This document shows positions 63,201 to 64,000 of a stretch of 64,000 bases of DNA, piece by piece. The stretch covers positions 1 through 64,000 of the forward strand of contig NZ_NQKZ01000009.1 in NCBI RefSeq assembly GCF_002252665.1, read 5' to 3'. The notes under the pieces are model-generated. The model worked only from the letters and a program-made list of their open reading frames with translations. It was not told where the DNA came from and made no database searches. Both the position numbers and the translations under genes were made by a program. The number at the start of each line of letters is the position of its first letter. The stretch's first letter is position 1. The DNA is from Synechococcus sp. 8F6. Lineage in GTDB: Bacteria; Cyanobacteriota; Cyanobacteriia; PCC-6307; Cyanobiaceae.

Positions 63201-64000
63201 CCAGCACCTCAGCCACACGGCGGAGCGCCTCCGGCTTGCTCGCGGGCTCTACTGCACCCAGTTCAGCGGCCAGCTTGCTGGCTCTCGCGTAAGAGCGACT
63301 GACTAATTTGCGTAGGGGAGACATCGTCTCCAGCTTTGTAGCTGCAGCACGCAGCTCATCGGCTTCGAGATTTTCGCTGACACGTAAGCCCTCACGAGCA
63401 AGGGCCTGTTGCTTTGTCTGCAGTTGCTGTTCCTGCTCCAGTGCAGCCTTGATCACATCTGGGGGAGTTGTCCAGAGATCCGTTACACGCAACCGCAAGG
63501 CGTCCGGGCTGAGTGCCATCAATCGCCTGAGAACATCGGGCAAGCCTTGAAGTTGCTCGAGCCTCAGCCCCTGGAACTCCAGCGGCAGGGATGGGGAGGA
63601 TAGAGCACCCTCCACTCTCAGCAGCAGTGCCTCAGCTCCCTCGAGCTTGGTCTCCCACTCCTTCGTGGCATCGAGTTGGCCGAGCAGCGACTGCATCCCG
63701 CCTTCACAGCAATGACGCAGCAGATCAACTGCTTCTTGCAGCTCTGCTAATCCGTTGGCTTGCGCTTCCTGGCCGCGATCCAAGCCCAGGTGCTGGCGTT
63801 CAGCTTTCAGCTGGAGATGGTTTTGGATCAATGTTCTGATGCGCACGCCGCGATTGCCCTGCCACAAAGGCAGCTGGCGCTGCTCAAGAACCCACGCCGG
63901 CAGAGCGCTCAGGTGGCCAAGCAAAGCATCAAGGGCCACAAGTTCTGCACGGTTTAGGCCCAGAAAGTCGAGGTCACCTGATCCGGTAGATGCAATGACC
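60268..64000 (-). CDS. Giant SF1 helicase with C-terminal Vsr/DUF559-like nuclease (partial)
   Basis: More than 1240 aa; the frame is open to the right edge, so the N-terminus is missing. Residues up to about 780 from the edge are helical and Leu-rich, without motif. Then SF1 helicase signatures: FDLVIVDEASQMAPERAFGV, CVVVGDPKQLPPTAFFQRTT, LKWHYRSRHGSLIAFSN and VQGDERDTIVISTTYG. The C-terminus FEIVVAEALTRHGYQVDCQV, FIDLAIRHPD and LIGIECDGATYHSARSARDR is a Vsr/DUF559 PD-(D/E)xK nuclease. The layout fits DUF4011-helicase-Vsr defence proteins; the Walker A box may lie outside the window or be degenerate. Confidence 0.85.
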   Translation of the reverse strand, partial: VIASTGSGDLDFLGLNRAELVALDALLGHLSALPAWVLEQRQLPLWQGNRGVRIRTLIQNHLQLKAERQHLGLDRGQEAQANGLAELQEAVDLLRHCCEGGMQSLLGQLDATKEWETKLEGAEALLLRVEGALSSPSLPLEFQGLRLEQLQGLPDVLRRLMALSPDALRLRVTDLWTTPPDVIKAALEQEQQLQTKQQALAREGLRVSENLEADELRAAATKLETMSPLRKLVSRSYARASKLAAELGAVEPASKPEALRRVAEVLEMQASFPAALVRSWCSNGVNLVQATALVKEFAELKGFVGSSSTTAGFLEQARTLTADELTSQIGLFEGGLSADLDELVCLPLWSGLAIASRTASDLRRELTVNQANLQQLERVNPYAVWARDAGVEQPEGMSQWLQKVIGYRQREAQFPTEEFEAALGLLSSEPLKALVVLEAAARNEELTNAGGLEAHSACLTSLLKGELEQRHVLLSQQLLPAMESVLGESELVATGSERLPLRSLLETLDSGIEQFRQLIAQFSAFGLQRDLGTAQLQEAPIELELYRRRQEEMLRALSEFRQQAGPDLADASPEALRGVLAWITSLKELLLPMAMEEQCLSAGSTDYITQQRAIGEQLTRLLSAEEEAADRFLGSAQFNPELHPAAPAPAVEALGHLQLGGWLQQLVAMRESFPDWVRIHQLKEGLPSLAEQQLVDQLMRSVLVVELWVPVYRWNLVRSQLSRISEDVPEIQGLRASDQVARRERFHRVEDHVRELDRAEVIARIHRTPEELPDGINRGPRSEFTEMGLICNEAVKQKRHRPLRHLFQDAGNALRGLKPCWMMSPSTVASLVPREAIEQFDLVIVDEASQMAPERAFGVISRAKQCVVVGDPKQLPPTAFFQRTTSTEDTEQNEEVDTEALDEESILDLCTKSFHPVRRLKWHYRSRHGSLIAFSNKHFYNNELVVFPSCDRDFAISRHLVEAPRYTKGVNLPEVKQVCDVVLQQLEEHPERSIGVVATNEAQSEEIAEQLEMLSIHHDELRRRLELTDSSEGLFVKSLEKVQGDERDTIVISTTYGPAEPGGGVAMRFGPINQNGGHRRLNVLFTRAKYGIELVTSMESHQIQPTASSSQGVHALKGYLKFVESQSLETGRQSGREPDSEFEIVVAEALTRHGYQVDCQVGVANYFIDLAIRHPDKPETYLIGIECDGATYHSARSARDRDKYRQAVLEGLGWQIYRIWSTDWLENSESETTKLNSHLNKLT

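Overview
The window looks like the chromosome of a high-GC picocyanobacterium (Cyanobium/Synechococcus cluster 5 type). The evidence is chlorophyll synthase (chlG), the cytochrome b6f subunit petP, the phylloquinone methyltransferase menG, a Nif11-type peptide gene, and compact overlapping gene order. No tool was run: family calls come from motifs read in the translated sequence.

Layout. 1-3.3 kb is a decayed mobile-element scar with tiny membrane-protein genes, AT-rich gene fragments and a broken tyrosine integrase, ending at tRNA-Ser(CGA). 3.5-16.9 kb is mostly core housekeeping: comEC, glyQ, an EAL protein, menG, hisF, petP-chlG, a class A PBP, rsmB, an ATL protein, trmH and a DUF4143 ATPase. 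16.9-19.6 kb has an ABC permease and two antitoxin/PIN modules; the second lies between 23-bp direct repeats beside a broken response regulator. 19.7-24.6 kb is a type IV pilin locus in two divergent halves, including a frameshifted pilin-like gene and a prepilin fused to RTX calcium-binding repeats. 24.7-35.3 kb is core again: lepA, a NifU-like gene, serS, rseP, rpsN, pnp, cysQ, rsmI and tRNA-Arg(UCU).

35.4-64 kb is a defence island. It opens with an HTH/HATPase/STAS-like regulator, a sigma factor, toxin-antitoxin genes, an HNH-HIT fusion and an EVE-HNH (probable modification-dependent) nuclease. A full type 1 BREX set follows in order: brxA, brxB, brxC, pglX, pglZ, brxL. It carries extra parts: an antisense EVE-like gene between pglX and pglZ, a Phd/PIN pair between pglZ and brxL, a brxL whose C-terminus resembles a MIT_C (PLD-like) domain instead of a Lon protease domain, and an unrecognised acidic protein 4 bases downstream. 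Convergent to it are a UvrD-type helicase and a giant SF1 helicase with a C-terminal Vsr/DUF559-like nuclease, which runs off the right edge.

Expected interplay (inference from the families): BREX methylates host DNA through PglX and blocks phage replication. The EVE-HNH nuclease would cover phages with modified DNA. The helicase/nuclease pair is a further candidate defence layer. The unusual brxL end and the new downstream gene are the best candidates for something undescribed.
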